64,000 bases of DNA from Modestobacter sp. DSM 44400 (GCF_900107175.1 NZ_FNOZ01000001.1:1-64000); one strand, 5' to 3'. Counted from the stretch's first letter, positions 30,382 to 39,715 are shown. Numbers and translations: made by a program. Notes: generated by a model from the sequence alone, not told the origin.

Positions 30382-30456
30382 ATGTCCAAGCGTGGACGCA
30401 AGCGGCGCGCCCGAAAGAAGAGCGGCGCCAACCACGGCAAGCGGCCCAACGCCTGA
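30382..30456 (+). CDS. 50S ribosomal protein bL37
   Basis: A 24-residue, very basic peptide, MSKRGRKRRARKKSGANHGK followed by RPNA. It matches bL37, the tiny actinobacterial large-subunit protein first seen in mycobacterial ribosome structures. A strong GAGAGGAGGG ribosome site precedes the ATG at 30382. It is divergent from the biotin-carboxylase-like gene and ends 70 bp before a shared hairpin terminator. Confidence 0.9.
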   Translation: MSKRGRKRRARKKSGANHGKRPNA

Positions 30457-30525
30457 TCGCAGCTCCGGTGAGGCAGCGGAGCGGCTGACGCCGCCCCGAT
30501 AAGCACATCGAAGCAGGCCTGCGAC

Positions 30526-30560
30526 CCCTCCGACGAATGGCTTCGCGATTCGTCGGAGGG
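30526..30560. terminator. bidirectional terminator between bL37 and rsrA
   Basis: CCCTCCGACGAAT (30526-30538) and ATTCGTCGGAGGG (30548-30560) form a perfect 13-bp stem with a 9-nt loop. It lies between the convergent bL37 (+) and rsrA (-) genes. Confidence 0.8.
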
Positions 30561-30574
30561 CACCGCTCGGCTGG

Positions 30575-30955
30575 TCAGGCGGTGGAGTGCTCCCCCGGAC
30601 CCTGCGCGTTCTGCGTGCTGAAGGTCTCGATGCTCGTTCGCTCCACCCGCACCTGCGTGCCGTCCTCCTCGAAGGAGACGGTGGTCAGCTGCAGCTTGAT
30701 CCGGTCGCGGAGCCCCAGCGGGGTGGGGTCGCCACCGCACCGCCGGCGCACCAGCGCCTTGAACTCCTGCTCGATGCCGAACTGCCGCAGGCAGGGCGAA
30801 CAGTCCTCGAGGTGCTCGGCAATCACCGCGCGGCGACTGTCGTCGGTCTCCCGGTCCAGGAATTCGAACACGTGCGAGAGGACGTCGTCGCACGAGGTGA
30901 TCTCGCCCTCGTGACCCTCGCCGGCGCCGTGGCCGGTGTGCTGGTCGGTGCTCAC
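30575..30955 (-). CDS. rsrA: anti-sigma-R factor (redox-sensing zinc ZAS protein)
   Basis: A 126-residue RsrA/RshA. The zinc-binding anti-sigma motif is H-x3-C-x2-C: His48, Cys52 and Cys55 in [16 protein letters not shown]; an upstream Cys22 ([16 protein letters not shown]) is placed like the third redox Cys of RsrA. Thiol oxidation expels zinc and releases SigR. It overlaps the sigR stop by 4 bp, so the two are co-translated. The extra 20-residue Gly/His-rich N-terminus ([12 protein letters not shown]) is longer than usual. Confidence 0.95.
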   Translation of the reverse strand: MSTDQHTGHGAGEGHEGEITSCDDVLSHVFEFLDRETDDSRRAVIAEHLEDCSPCLRQFGIEQEFKALVRRRCGGDPTPLGLRDRIKLQLTTVSFEEDGTQVRVERTSIETFSTQNAQGPGEHSTA

Positions 30956-31668
30956 GACCGGCTCGCCTCCTCCGCAGCTCCCGCGCGCACGAAGCCACGC
31001 TCGCGGGCGTAGTCGGCCAACAGCTTCTGCAGCCCTCGCCGACCGCGGTGCAGTCGGGACATCACCGTGCCGATGGGCGTGCCCATGATCTCGGCGATCT
31101 CCTTGTAGGCGAAGCCTTCGACGTCTGCCAGATAGACCGCGAGCCGGAAGTCCTCGGGCAGCTTCTGGAGCGCGTCCTTTATGTCGGAGTCCGGCAGGTG
31201 GTCCAGCGCCTCGATCTCGGCCGAGCGCAGCCCGGTGGAGGTGTGCTGCTCGGCGTTGAACAGCTGCCAGTCCTGCACCTGCTCGGTGGGGTACTGCTGC
31301 GGCTGCCGCTGCTTCTTGCGATAGCTGTTGATATAGGTGTTGGTCAGGATCCGGTACAGCCAGGCCTTGAGGTTGGTGCCCTCGGCGAACTGGTGGAACG
31401 CCGAGTAGGCCTTGACGAACGTCTCCTGGACCAGGTCCTCGGCGTCAGCGGGGTTGCGGGTCATCCGCAGCGCCGCCGGATACAGCTGGTCGAGGTAGGG
31501 CAGCGCATCGCGCTCGAACCGGGCGTCGCGCTCGGCGCGGCTCTCGGCCGGCTCGGCGCGGCTGCCGTCGGCGCGCGCCTCTGGGGTCTCGGGCATCTCG
31601 TCGGGGGACGACGTCACCGCGGTGGCCGCCTCCTCAGCAGAACTGTCGACCACGGGCTCCTGGGGCAC
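30952..31668 (-). CDS. sigR: SigR/SigH-type ECF sigma factor
   Basis: The main form is 238 residues. Region 2 has [20 protein letters not shown] and [20 protein letters not shown]; region 4 has [20 protein letters not shown] and [20 protein letters not shown]. It controls the thiol-oxidative stress regulon. GTG at 31668 ([10 protein letters not shown]) is chosen because AGAGAGGA lies 6 nt upstream. The same frame stays open to a GTG at 31812 right behind a SigR-type promoter, so a 286-residue isoform is also possible, like SigR' of Streptomyces. TAGGAT at 31716-31721 could be the -10 of a constitutive promoter for the shorter form. Confidence 0.93.
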   Translation of the reverse strand: MPQEPVVDSSAEEAATAVTSSPDEMPETPEARADGSRAEPAESRAERDARFERDALPYLDQLYPAALRMTRNPADAEDLVQETFVKAYSAFHQFAEGTNLKAWLYRILTNTYINSYRKKQRQPQQYPTEQVQDWQLFNAEQHTSTGLRSAEIEALDHLPDSDIKDALQKLPEDFRLAVYLADVEGFAYKEIAEIMGTPIGTVMSRLHRGRRGLQKLLADYARERGFVRAGAAEEASRS

Positions 31669-31821
31669 CGACCGTCCTCTCTGCGGCGCCCGGGAACGGG
31701 TCACCACGTCGGTCGATCCTAGCTGGGAACGGTCCAGGCGGCCGGGGGGACGGCGGGAGGGGGCGGAGCCGCGCGCTGTGCGCGTGGGTGCGCCCCGGAC
31801 TGTGCTGCTCACGGTCGCTCC

Positions 31822-31847
31822 AACCAGGTCGAGCCGGACGGGATTCC
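31822..31847 (-). promoter_or_regulatory. SigR-type autoregulatory promoter of sigR
   Basis: On the minus strand GGAAT (31847-31843) is followed after exactly 18 nt by GTT (31824-31822), the SigR/SigH consensus. The expected start of transcription falls at about 31812-31816, at or a few bases before a GTG (31812) that is in frame with sigR. The mRNA would be leaderless or nearly so. Confidence 0.75.
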
Positions 31848-31893
31848 CCGCCGGGGCACTGTCCTGAGCAGCGGCGCTCTAGGCTGCTGCGCC

Positions 31894-32373
31894 GTGGCAG
31901 CGACCCAGGCGGTACGGACCCTGGAGCAGTCGGGCGTCGCCTTCCGGCTGCACGAGTACGACCCCGCCTCTACCGACGCGGGCGCGCACGGGTACGGCGA
32001 GGTGGCTGTGGCCGCGCTGGGCGCCGACCCCGCGCAGGTGTTCAAGACCCTGGTGACCAGGGTCGACGGGGCGCTGACCGTCGCGGTGGTGCCGGTGAGT
32101 GGGCAGCTGGACCTCAAGGCGCTGGCCGCCGCCGCCGGTGGTCGGAAGGCGGCGATGGCCGACCCCGCCGACGCCGAGCGGACGACGGGCTACGTGCGCG
32201 GCGGGATCAGCCCACTCGGGCAGCGCAAGGCACTGCCGACCGTCGTCGACGAGAGCGCGCTGGCCTTCGCCACGGTGCTGGTCAGTGGCGGACGGCGGGG
32301 CCTACAGGTGGAGCTGCCACCAGCGGACCTCGTTCGGCTGTGCCGGGCGACGACGACGGCCATCGCCCGCTGA
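31894..32373 (+). CDS. YbaK/EbsC-type Cys-tRNA(Pro) deacylase
   Basis: A 159-residue editing enzyme that hydrolyses Cys-tRNA(Pro). RLHEYDPASTDAGAHGYGEV, AQVFKTLVTRVDGALTVAVV, the catalytic-site Lys in FKTLV, YVRGGISPLGQRKALPTVVD and the terminal VELPPADLVRLC are characteristic. The start is GTG, divergent from sigR. Length is normal. No cofactor needed. Confidence 0.92.
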   Translation: MAATQAVRTLEQSGVAFRLHEYDPASTDAGAHGYGEVAVAALGADPAQVFKTLVTRVDGALTVAVVPVSGQLDLKALAAAAGGRKAAMADPADAERTTGYVRGGISPLGQRKALPTVVDESALAFATVLVSGGRRGLQVELPPADLVRLCRATTTAIAR

Positions 32374-32385
32374 CCCGGGCCGTGC

Positions 32386-33930
32386 TCAGCCGTAGGGCGT
32401 GAGCAGCTGGTCGACCGGGGCGAAGTCGTCGATGAGGACGGCGGCGTCCCCGATGAATCGGGACAGCCCGCTGCCGCCGGCCACCTGCCAGGCCAGCCCC
32501 CGGTCGGCGAGCGCGGCCGCGACCGCGTCGGCGGGCAGCGGCCGGTCGGCGGCCACGGCGACCACGTTCCCCCCGTCCTCCCCCGCCAACACCGGGGCCC
32601 GGGCCAGCAGCAGGACCGAACCGAAGACCGAGCGCAGGGTGGCCAACTCAGCTCGCACGAAGGCCAGCGGCGGGTGGTCGATGAGGTTGACCGCGTAGAC
32701 GCCGTCCGGGGCGAGGGCGTCGCGAACCAGGCCGAGGGCCTCCACGGTGGTCAGCTGCCAGGGCACCGACAACCCGCCGAAGGCGTCCCCGACGACCAGG
32801 TCGCGCTCCCCCGCCGGCTCGGCAGCCAGCCCGACCCGCGCATCACCGACCGAGAGCTCGAGCCGCGGGGAGGTCTCCAGGCCAAGCTGTTCCTCGTCGA
32901 CGGCGACCACGCCGGGGTCGACCTCCAGCACCCGGCTGGTGGTGCCTGGGCGGACCGCGGCCAGGTAGCGGGGCAGCGTCAGGCCGCCGCCGCCGACGTG
33001 CAGCGCCGACAGCGGCTCGCCGGCAGGGGCCAGGACGTCGGTGACCGAGGCGATGGCCTGGACGTACTCGAACTCCAGGTACCGCGGATCGGCGAGGTCG
33101 ACGTAGGAGTGCCGCAGGGTGTCCAGCACCAGCACCCGGCCGCTGCTGCGCTCGGGATCGGCCTCGACCCGGGCACAGTGGTAGGCGGTCTCCTCCTCGC
33201 ACGGCGTCGGTGCCAGGGCCGCCAGCAGCGTGCCGGCGACGGCCAGCACCAGCAGCCCGGCCGGCACCCGGCCGGAGCCCGCGGGCCCGGTGCGGCGCAG
33301 CAGCACGCCCAGGACCGCCCCGGCCACCACGACGACCAGCCCGGTGACGACCAGGATGACGCTGCTGGGCAGCACGGCGACCAGCACGAACCCGGTGCCG
33401 AAGGTGGCCGCGATGCCGCCCAGCGTGCCGATGCCCGACAGCCGGCCGACCACCGACCCGGTCTCGGCCAGGCTGCCCAGCTGCAGCGCCACCACCATCG
33501 GCGGCACAGCCGACAGCAGTGCGGCGGGCACGACCACCGCCACGGCGGCCAGGAGCAGGACGTTCCCGGCCGCCGCCCCGGTCAGCAGGTCGCCGGCGAA
33601 CCGGACCAGCGGCAGCACGGCGACGACCAGGGCCCCGCCGGCGACCAGCAGCGGCGCCAGCAGCTTGCGGGGGTCGGTGCGGTCGGCGGCGGCACCACCC
33701 GACCACGCGCCCACGGCGATCGCGGCCAGCGCGAACCCGATCACCGCGGTGTTGGTCTGCAGGGTGACCCCGACGTAGGGCGCGATCAGCCGCAGCCCGA
33801 CGATCTCGAGGACCAGCACCGCGCCGGAGGCCAGGAACGTCACCGCGGCGGCCACCGGGCCGGGCAGCGCGCGCGAGCCTGCCGCTGCGGGGGTGGTGGT
33901 CCGGGACTCCGCTGCGGGGTCGGGGCGCAC
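32386..33930 (-). CDS. fused membrane transporter/spermidine-synthase-like protein
   Basis: A 514-residue fusion. Residues about 25-250 form eight or so hydrophobic helices (VTFLASGAVLVLEIVGLRLI, VIGFALAAIAVGAWSG) with the DRTDPRKLLAP loop seen in 'fused MFS/spermidine synthase' proteins. Residues about 290-510 form a Rossmann methyltransferase/aminopropyltransferase fold (SALHVGGGGLTLPRYLA, SRVLEVDPGVVAVD, LELSVGDARVGLA, RDLVVGDAFGG). The Gly-rich GGGG and the SVGDAR motif are kept, though whether it makes polyamines is unproven. GTG at 33930 begins 2 bp after the SRAP gene stops, so they are likely one operon. Confidence 0.85.
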   Translation of the reverse strand: MRPDPAAESRTTTPAAAGSRALPGPVAAAVTFLASGAVLVLEIVGLRLIAPYVGVTLQTNTAVIGFALAAIAVGAWSGGAAADRTDPRKLLAPLLVAGGALVVAVLPLVRFAGDLLTGAAAGNVLLLAAVAVVVPAALLSAVPPMVVALQLGSLAETGSVVGRLSGIGTLGGIAATFGTGFVLVAVLPSSVILVVTGLVVVVAGAVLGVLLRRTGPAGSGRVPAGLLVLAVAGTLLAALAPTPCEEETAYHCARVEADPERSSGRVLVLDTLRHSYVDLADPRYLEFEYVQAIASVTDVLAPAGEPLSALHVGGGGLTLPRYLAAVRPGTTSRVLEVDPGVVAVDEEQLGLETSPRLELSVGDARVGLAAEPAGERDLVVGDAFGGLSVPWQLTTVEALGLVRDALAPDGVYAVNLIDHPPLAFVRAELATLRSVFGSVLLLARAPVLAGEDGGNVVAVAADRPLPADAVAAALADRGLAWQVAGGSGLSRFIGDAAVLIDDFAPVDQLLTPYG

Positions 33931-33932
33931 GG

Positions 33933-34679
33933 TCAGAACAGGGCCGGCTGATCGGCCGGCTCGCTGACCGACTCCTCGCGGGCGGTCAACTGCGGGCCGT
34001 TGTTGGCGACGTTGCCCACCGCGCGGCCGACCGGGCGGATCTGCAGCCGCTCCACGTACTCCGGCGGCGTGGGCGCGGCCAGCGCGGCGACGTCCTCCCG
34101 CGCTGGGTCCAGCCATTCCGCCCACCGGTCGCGCGGCAGGACCAGCGGCATCCGCGGGTGCACCTCGCTGAGTGCCCCGACGGCCGGCGCGGTGACCACG
34201 GTGCAGGTGTAGAGCCGGTCGTCGCCGCGGCCCCAGACCTCCCAGAGCCCCGCGAACGCCAGCCCCGACCCGTCCTCCGGCGTCACGTAGTACGGCTGCT
34301 TGCCCGGGGAGTCCCGCCGCGGCGCCCACTCGTACCAGCCGTCGGCCGGGATCAGGCAGCGGCGGGTGGCCGCGGCGGTGCGGAAGGCCGGCTTCTCGGT
34401 CAGCGACTCGACGCGGGCGTTGAGCAGCCGATTGCCGATCGAGACGTCATTGGCCCACGAGGGCACCAGGCCCCAGCGCACGGCCCGCAGCTCACGATGC
34501 CCCCCGCCGGTCGGGCTACCCTCGGCGTCCCGCTCCTTCTTGTGCCGGACGACGTAGACGTCCTTGGTCGGGGCGACGTTGTAGTCCGCCGGCAGCGGCG
34601 ACTGCCCCTCGGCGGCCACCGCCTCGAACTCCACGACCAGGTCCTCCGGTCGGCGGCTGGCGGCATAGCGACCACACAC
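33933..34679 (-). CDS. SRAP domain abasic-site processing protein (YedK/HMCES)
   Basis: A 248-residue SRAP protein that covalently captures abasic sites in single-stranded DNA. The start is a GTG, with AAGGAGATCGCC directly before, giving MCGRYAASRR so that Cys2 becomes the N-terminal nucleophile after Met removal. Other catalytic residues: Asn87 in NRLLNARVES, Glu117 in PADGWYEWAP, and His174 in SEVHPRMPLVL. In M. tuberculosis the equivalent Rv3226c sits near aroA, as here. It is divergent from the dehydrogenase gene. Confidence 0.93.
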   Translation of the reverse strand: MCGRYAASRRPEDLVVEFEAVAAEGQSPLPADYNVAPTKDVYVVRHKKERDAEGSPTGGGHRELRAVRWGLVPSWANDVSIGNRLLNARVESLTEKPAFRTAAATRRCLIPADGWYEWAPRRDSPGKQPYYVTPEDGSGLAFAGLWEVWGRGDDRLYTCTVVTAPAVGALSEVHPRMPLVLPRDRWAEWLDPAREDVAALAAPTPPEYVERLQIRPVGRAVGNVANNGPQLTAREESVSEPADQPALF

Positions 34680-34820
34680 GGCGATCTCCTTCCGGTCGGA
34701 CGACGATTGCGAGCCTAGGTGGGCCCCCCGACAGCCGACGCCCCCAGTGCGTGCTCTCCGGAGGGAGGGGTAGGACCGTCCCGGACACCAGATCGCAGAC
34801 CCGACGGAGGGCACCACACC

Positions 34821-36281
34821 GTGACCACCACCCAGTCCCCTTCCACAGAGCAGCCGAAGACAACCGACGGCGCCCGGAAGTACGCCACCGTCAACCCCTA
34901 CACCGGGCAGACCGAGCAGGAGTTCCCGTTCCTGCAGACCGGCGAGGTCGACGCCGTCGTGGAGCGGGCGCACGCCGCCTTCCTCGAGTGGCGTCGTCGG
35001 TCGGTCGAGGAACGCGCCGCCGTCGTGGCCCGCGCCGCCGAGCTGATGCTCCAGCGCACGGACGAGTTCGCCGCCCTGATCACCAAGGAGATGGGCAAGC
35101 GCATCCAGGAGGCGGCCGGTGAGGTGCAACTGGCGGCCAGCATCCTGAAGTACTACGCGGACAACGGGCCGCGCTTCCTGGCCCCCAAGCCGATCGACGT
35201 GATGGCCGGCGAGGCCGTCGTGGTCAACGAGCCGACCGGCGTCATCCTGGCCATCGAGCCGTGGAACTACCCGCTGTACCAGGTGGTCCGGGTGGCCGGG
35301 CCGAACCTGACGCTGGGCAACACCATCCTGCTCAAGCACGCGGAGAACAACCCGCAGTGCGCGCTGGCCCTCGAGCAGCTGTTCCGCGACGCCGGCGCTC
35401 CCGAGGGCGTCTACACCAACCTGTTCCTGAAGATCGCCGACGTCGAGCAGGTCATCGCCAGCAAAGCCGTCCAGGGCGTCACGCTCACCGGCAGCGAGCG
35501 CGCCGGCAGCAGCGTCGCTCAGCTGGCCGGCAAGCACCTGAAGAAGTCGGTACTGGAACTCGGCGGCAGCGACCCGTTCATCGTGCTGGACGCCCCCGAC
35601 CTGGGCCGCACCGTCAAGGCCGCCACCATGGCCCGGATGGCCAACACCGGGCAGGCCTGCATCGCCGCCAAGCGGATCATCGTGCTCGACGAGGTCTACG
35701 ACGACGTCGTCGCCGGCCTGACGCAGGCCTTCTCGACCTTCACCCCCGGAGACCCGGCCGACCCGGCGACCACGCTGGGTCCGCTGTCCACCGAGCGCGC
35801 CGCGCAGGACCTCGCCGCGCAGATCCAGGACGCCGTCGACAAGGGCGCCACCGTGCTGGCCGGCGGCGGCCGCCCCGACTCCGACGGGGCCTTCGTGGAA
35901 GCGACGCTGCTGGCCGACGTCACCCCGGACATGCGGGCCTACCACGAGGAGCTGTTCGGCCCGGCCGCCGTCATCTACCGGGCGGCCGACGAGGACGAGG
36001 CCATCGAACTGGCCAACAACAGCGACTTCGGGCTGAGCGCCGCCGTGTACGGCAGCGACGTCGAGCGGGCCCGGTCGGTCGCCGACCGCCTCGAGTCCGG
36101 CATGGTCTGGATCAACCAGCCCTCCGGCTCCTCCCCCGAACTGCCCTTCGGTGGGGTGAAGCGGTCCGGGTACGGCCGTGAGCTCTCCGAGCTGGGCATG
36201 TTCGAGTTCGCCAACCGCCGGTTGGTGCGCACGATGCCGGCCAAGAAGGCCAGCGCCCCGGCGGCGCCGGTCGTCGGCTGA
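34821..36281 (+). CDS. gabD: NAD(P)-dependent succinate-semialdehyde dehydrogenase
   Basis: A 486-residue aldehyde dehydrogenase of the succinate-semialdehyde type. Catalytic residues: Asn in [13 protein letters not shown], Glu in [12 protein letters not shown], Cys in [15 protein letters not shown] (about 280). [13 protein letters not shown] and [19 protein letters not shown] are family motifs. GTG at 34821 with GGAGG 11 nt before. Kgd (11.4 kb) can feed succinate semialdehyde, so together they form the alternative route from 2-oxoglutarate to succinate; this link is inference. Some annotators would call it simply 'aldehyde dehydrogenase'. Confidence 0.88.
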   Translation: MTTTQSPSTEQPKTTDGARKYATVNPYTGQTEQEFPFLQTGEVDAVVERAHAAFLEWRRRSVEERAAVVARAAELMLQRTDEFAALITKEMGKRIQEAAGEVQLAASILKYYADNGPRFLAPKPIDVMAGEAVVVNEPTGVILAIEPWNYPLYQVVRVAGPNLTLGNTILLKHAENNPQCALALEQLFRDAGAPEGVYTNLFLKIADVEQVIASKAVQGVTLTGSERAGSSVAQLAGKHLKKSVLELGGSDPFIVLDAPDLGRTVKAATMARMANTGQACIAAKRIIVLDEVYDDVVAGLTQAFSTFTPGDPADPATTLGPLSTERAAQDLAAQIQDAVDKGATVLAGGGRPDSDGAFVEATLLADVTPDMRAYHEELFGPAAVIYRAADEDEAIELANNSDFGLSAAVYGSDVERARSVADRLESGMVWINQPSGSSPELPFGGVKRSGYGRELSELGMFEFANRRLVRTMPAKKASAPAAPVVG

Positions 36282-36345
36282 GCACCGGCGGTCCGGAACG
36301 GCGGCTGTTCGTCCCCGTCGTCCCGGGCTGCCATCCTCTGCAGCC

Positions 36346-36786
36346 ATGAGGTTCTCCACCACCGTCGAGCTCGGCGGGAAGACCGCGACCGGCATGGAGG
36401 TGCCGCCCGAGATCGTCGAGGCGCTGGGCGCCGGGAAGAAGCCCGCCGTGCGGGTCACGGTCGGCGGGCACACCTATCGCAGCACGATCGCCAGCATGGG
36501 CGGCCGTTTCCTCCTGCCGCTGAGTGCCGAACGCCGGGCCGCCGCCGGGGTCGCCGCCGGCGACCGGGTCGAGGTCGACGTCCAGCTCGACACCGAGCCG
36601 CGGACCGTCGAGGTGCCAGCGGACCTGGCTGCCGCGCTGGACGCCGAGCCGGCCGCCCGAGCCCGGTTCGACGCCTTGGCCTACAGCCACCAACTTCGCC
36701 ACGTCCTCGGGGTCGACGGCGCCAAGGCCGAGACCACCCGCGCCCGCCGGGTGGCCGGCGTCGTGTCCGGACTGCTCGACGGATGA
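36346..36786 (+). CDS. DUF1905/YdeI (OmdA) family protein
   Basis: A 146-residue protein with an N-terminal DUF1905 beta-barrel domain (FSTTVELGGKTATGMEVPPE, VRVTVGGHTYRSTIASMGGR, GDRVEVDVQLDTEPRTVEVP) and a C-terminal YdeI/OmdA helical region (SHQLRHVLGVDGAKAETTRA). Annotated relatives are linked to bacteriocin protection or are uncharacterised. It lies between the dehydrogenase and aroA, same strand. No catalytic residues stand out. Confidence 0.8.
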   Translation: MRFSTTVELGGKTATGMEVPPEIVEALGAGKKPAVRVTVGGHTYRSTIASMGGRFLLPLSAERRAAAGVAAGDRVEVDVQLDTEPRTVEVPADLAAALDAEPAARARFDALAYSHQLRHVLGVDGAKAETTRARRVAGVVSGLLDG

Positions 36787-36808
36787 GCCCGGACGGCAGG
36801 ATGGCGAC

Positions 36809-38083
36809 ATGACCGAGGTGTGGACGACGCCGTACGCGCGCGGCCCGGTGGACGCCGTCGTCACCCTGCCCGGCTCCAAGTCGATCACCGCCCGGGCCCT
36901 CGTGCTGGCCGCGCTGGCCGACGGGCCCAGCCGGCTGGTCCGCCCGCTCCGCGCCCGGGACACCGACCTGATGGCCGCCGGGCTGCGCGCTCTGGGGGCG
37001 GGCATCACCGAGGACGGCGCCGACTTGCTGGTCGCCCCCGGTCCGCTGCGCGGCCCCGCCGAGGTCGACGCCGGACTGGCCGGCACCGTGCTGCGTTTCC
37101 TCCCGCCGGTCGCCGCGCTCGCCACCGGGCCGGTGCACCTGGACGGGGACGCCCGACTGCGGGACCGACCCAACGCCGGGCTGATCGACGGCCTGCGGCA
37201 GCTGGGCGTCGAGGTCGACGACGGCGGCCGGGGCCGGGCCCCGTTCACCGTGCACGGCACCGGCGCGGTCCGCGGCGGTCCGGTGACCGTGGACGCCAGC
37301 GAGTCCAGCCAGGTGGTCTCCGGCCTGCTGCTGGCCGCTGCACGGTTCACCGGGGGCATCGACCTGACGCTGACCCGCGGGGTGCCGTCGCTATCGCACG
37401 TGGAGATGACCGTCCGCACCCTGGGCGAGCACGGTGTGGCCGTACAGGCGACCGGCCGGGGGTGGCGGGTCTCCCCCGGCCCGGTCGCCGCGCTGGACCG
37501 GGTCATCGAACCCGACCTGTCCAACGCCGCGCCCTTCCTCGCCGCCGCGCTGGTCACCGGCGGCCGGGTGACGGTGCGCGACTGGCCGACCGACACAACC
37601 CAGCCGGGCGCGCAGCTGGACCGGCTGCTCACCGAGATGGGCGCCGACGTGGCCCGCACCGCCGAAGGGCTGCAGGTGACCGGCGGACCGCGGATCGCGC
37701 CGCTGACCGCCGACCTGGGCGCGGTCGGCGAGCTGACCCCCGTGCTCGCCGCGCTCTGCGCGCTGGCCGACGGGTCGTCACGGCTCACCGGCATCGCCCA
37801 CCTGCGCGGGCACGAGACCGACCGGCTGCAGGCTTTGGACGAGGTGCTCACCGCGGTGGGCGCTCGGGTCGAGCAGCTCCCCGACGGACTGGTCATCACC
37901 CCCGGCCCGCGCCGTCCCGCACGGCTGGACTCCTACGCCGACCACCGGATGGTGATGACCGCCGCCGTCCTGGGGCTGGCGGTCGAGGGCGTCGAGGCCG
38001 CCGACCCGGGCGCGGTGGGCAAGACGTTGCCGGACTTTCCCGACCGGTGGGCGGGGATGCTGGGTCAGGCAGTACGCCCGTGA
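36809..38083 (+). CDS. aroA: 3-phosphoshikimate 1-carboxyvinyltransferase (EPSP synthase)
   Basis: A 424-residue AroA, the shikimate-pathway enzyme joining shikimate-3-phosphate and PEP. Motifs: LPGSKSITARALVLAALADG (S3P-binding Lys/Ser), GLAGTVLRFLPPVAALATG (the region of the LPGSKS/GTAMR-type loop), LRDRPNAGLIDGLRQLGV, DASESSQVVSGLLLAA, and DSYADHRMVMTAAVLGLA near the C-terminus. The TVLRFLPP loop differs from the classic GNAGTAMRPL of glyphosate-sensitive enzymes, as in other actinobacteria. ATG at 36809. It overlaps the next gene. Confidence 0.96.
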   Translation: MTEVWTTPYARGPVDAVVTLPGSKSITARALVLAALADGPSRLVRPLRARDTDLMAAGLRALGAGITEDGADLLVAPGPLRGPAEVDAGLAGTVLRFLPPVAALATGPVHLDGDARLRDRPNAGLIDGLRQLGVEVDDGGRGRAPFTVHGTGAVRGGPVTVDASESSQVVSGLLLAAARFTGGIDLTLTRGVPSLSHVEMTVRTLGEHGVAVQATGRGWRVSPGPVAALDRVIEPDLSNAAPFLAAALVTGGRVTVRDWPTDTTQPGAQLDRLLTEMGADVARTAEGLQVTGGPRIAPLTADLGAVGELTPVLAALCALADGSSRLTGIAHLRGHETDRLQALDEVLTAVGARVEQLPDGLVITPGPRRPARLDSYADHRMVMTAAVLGLAVEGVEAADPGAVGKTLPDFPDRWAGMLGQAVRP

Positions 38084-39099
38084 GCGGACGCAGGATGGAC
38101 AGCCGGTCGGACGAGGACGACGTCCGGGTCCGGCCGACCCGGCACGGCTCGCGGCCCCGCACCCGGCAGCGGCCGGCGCACGAGGAGGCCGTCCCCGGGC
38201 TGGTGGTCGCGGTGGACCGCGGCCGGATGACCGTGCGCGTGGCCGGCCCGGACGGCGCGCCGGTGCACGTGACCGCCATGCGCGCCCGCGAGCTGGGCAA
38301 GCACGGGGTGGTCGTCGGGGACGACGTCCGGCTCGTGGGCGACGTGAGCGGCCAGACCGACACCCTCGCCCGGATCGTGACCATCGCCGACCGGCGGACG
38401 ACGCTGCGCCGCTCGGCCGACGACTCCGACCCGACCGAGCGCGTCGTCGTCGCCAACGCCGAGCAGCTGGTCGTGGTCAGCGCGGTCAAGGACCCCGAAC
38501 CGAGCGTCGGCTTCCTGAACCGCTGCCTGGTGGCGGCCTACGCCGGCGGGCTGAGCCCGGTGCTGCTGTTCACCAAGGGCGACCTGGGCAGCCCCGCCGG
38601 GCTGCTCCGGCGCTACGCCGGCCTCGACGTCGACGCCGTGGTGGTCTCGCGGGACTCCCCCGTGACCGACGTGGCAGATCGGCTGGCCGGGCGGATGAGC
38701 GTGCTGATCGGGCACTCCGGGGTCGGCAAGTCGACCCTGGTGAACCGGCTCGTGCCCGACGCCTACCGCGCGACCGGGGACGTGAGCAAGGTCGGCAAGG
38801 GCCGGCACACCTCCTCTTCGGCGGTGATGCTCGACCTGCCCGGCGGCGGGCAGATCATCGACACTCCGGGCATCCGCTCCTTCGGCCTGGCGCACGTCAC
38901 CGCCGACGACGTGCTCGCCGCCTCCTCCGACCTGGCCGACGCGGCGCTGGACTGCCCGCCCGGCTGCGGCCACCGCGCCGAGGACCCGGAGTGCGCCCTG
39001 GACGCCTGGGCCGCCGCCGGCCCCCCGGCGCGCGCCGAGCGGCTGGCCGGGTTCCGGGTGCTGCTCGAGGCCGTCGGCCAGCTCGACACCGGCCACTGA
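38080..39099 (+). CDS. rsgA: ribosome small-subunit-dependent GTPase
   Basis: A 339-residue circularly permuted GTPase involved in 30S maturation. An OB-fold N-terminus is followed by G4 (VLLFTKGDL), then G1 (IGHSGVGKSTLVN), then switch/G3 (IIDTPGIRSFGL), the permuted order typical of RsgA. The zinc site is LDCPPGCGHRAEDPECAL. The GTG at 38080 overlaps the aroA stop by 4 bp; an ATG at 38095 is an alternative start. aroA-rsgA order matches mycobacteria. Confidence 0.93.
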   Translation: MSGRRMDSRSDEDDVRVRPTRHGSRPRTRQRPAHEEAVPGLVVAVDRGRMTVRVAGPDGAPVHVTAMRARELGKHGVVVGDDVRLVGDVSGQTDTLARIVTIADRRTTLRRSADDSDPTERVVVANAEQLVVVSAVKDPEPSVGFLNRCLVAAYAGGLSPVLLFTKGDLGSPAGLLRRYAGLDVDAVVVSRDSPVTDVADRLAGRMSVLIGHSGVGKSTLVNRLVPDAYRATGDVSKVGKGRHTSSSAVMLDLPGGGQIIDTPGIRSFGLAHVTADDVLAASSDLADAALDCPPGCGHRAEDPECALDAWAAAGPPARAERLAGFRVLLEAVGQLDTGH

Positions 39100-39121
39100 G
39101 CGCGGGCTCTGTGCCGCACGT

Positions 39122-39706
39122 CCCGCAGCTGGGACCCCGGCCGGGCGGCCGCGATCCGCCGCTGGCACGACTCCGTACTGGCCGCGATGCGCGCCGAGGC
39201 CGGCGCGACCGGTCCGCGTGCTGGACATGGGACCCGGGGCCGGGGTCAACGCAGTGCTGGCCGACCCGACCGCCCGCGAGGTGCTGGCCGTGGACGTTGC
39301 CGAGGGCGCAGTGCCCGCGGCCCGGGCCAACGTCGAGCGCAACGGGCTGGCGGACCGGGTCACCGTCCGCCGCAGCGACGTCTTCTCGGCGGTGGACGGG
39401 CGCTTCGACCTGGTGGTGGGGCGATCCGCCCTACCGGTGGTTCCCTCCCGCGGACGCCCTGGAGGCGACCACGACCGACGAGGGCTACGCCGCGCTGGGC
39501 CGGTTCACCGCCGGCGTCCGCTCCCACCTGACCGACCGGGGCCGGGTGCTGGTCGGCTTCGACACCAGCGGGACCTCACCCACCTGCGCCGGCTGGCTGA
39601 CTGGGCCGGGTTCGCCGAGGAGGTGCTCCGCCGGCGCGAGCTGGTGCGCGACGAGCTGTCGGTGGAGTACGTCGTCCTGCGCTGGACGCCGCGTCGTCCG
39701 GGATGA
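39122..39706 (+). pseudogene. PrmC/HemK-like SAM methyltransferase, frameshifted
   Basis: A methyltransferase is readable in four pieces. SWDPGRAAAIRRWHDSVLAA leads to a frameshift near 39217; then VLDMGPGAGVNAVLADPTAR (SAM motif I), then a frameshift in a GGGG run near 39419; then DPPYRWFPPADALEATTTDE (substrate motif N/D-PPY), then a shift in a GGG run near 39575; then LADWAGFAEEVLRRRELVRD to the stop. Two of the three shifts are in homopolymers, so sequencing error is possible. As given it cannot make a full protein. Confidence 0.8.
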
Positions 39707-39715
39707 GCGGACGGC

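Noticed and set aside
31822-31893. A second SigR promoter serving the YbaK gene.
   Set aside because: GGAAT-N18-GTT points only toward sigR; no such pair was seen on the plus strand in this gap.
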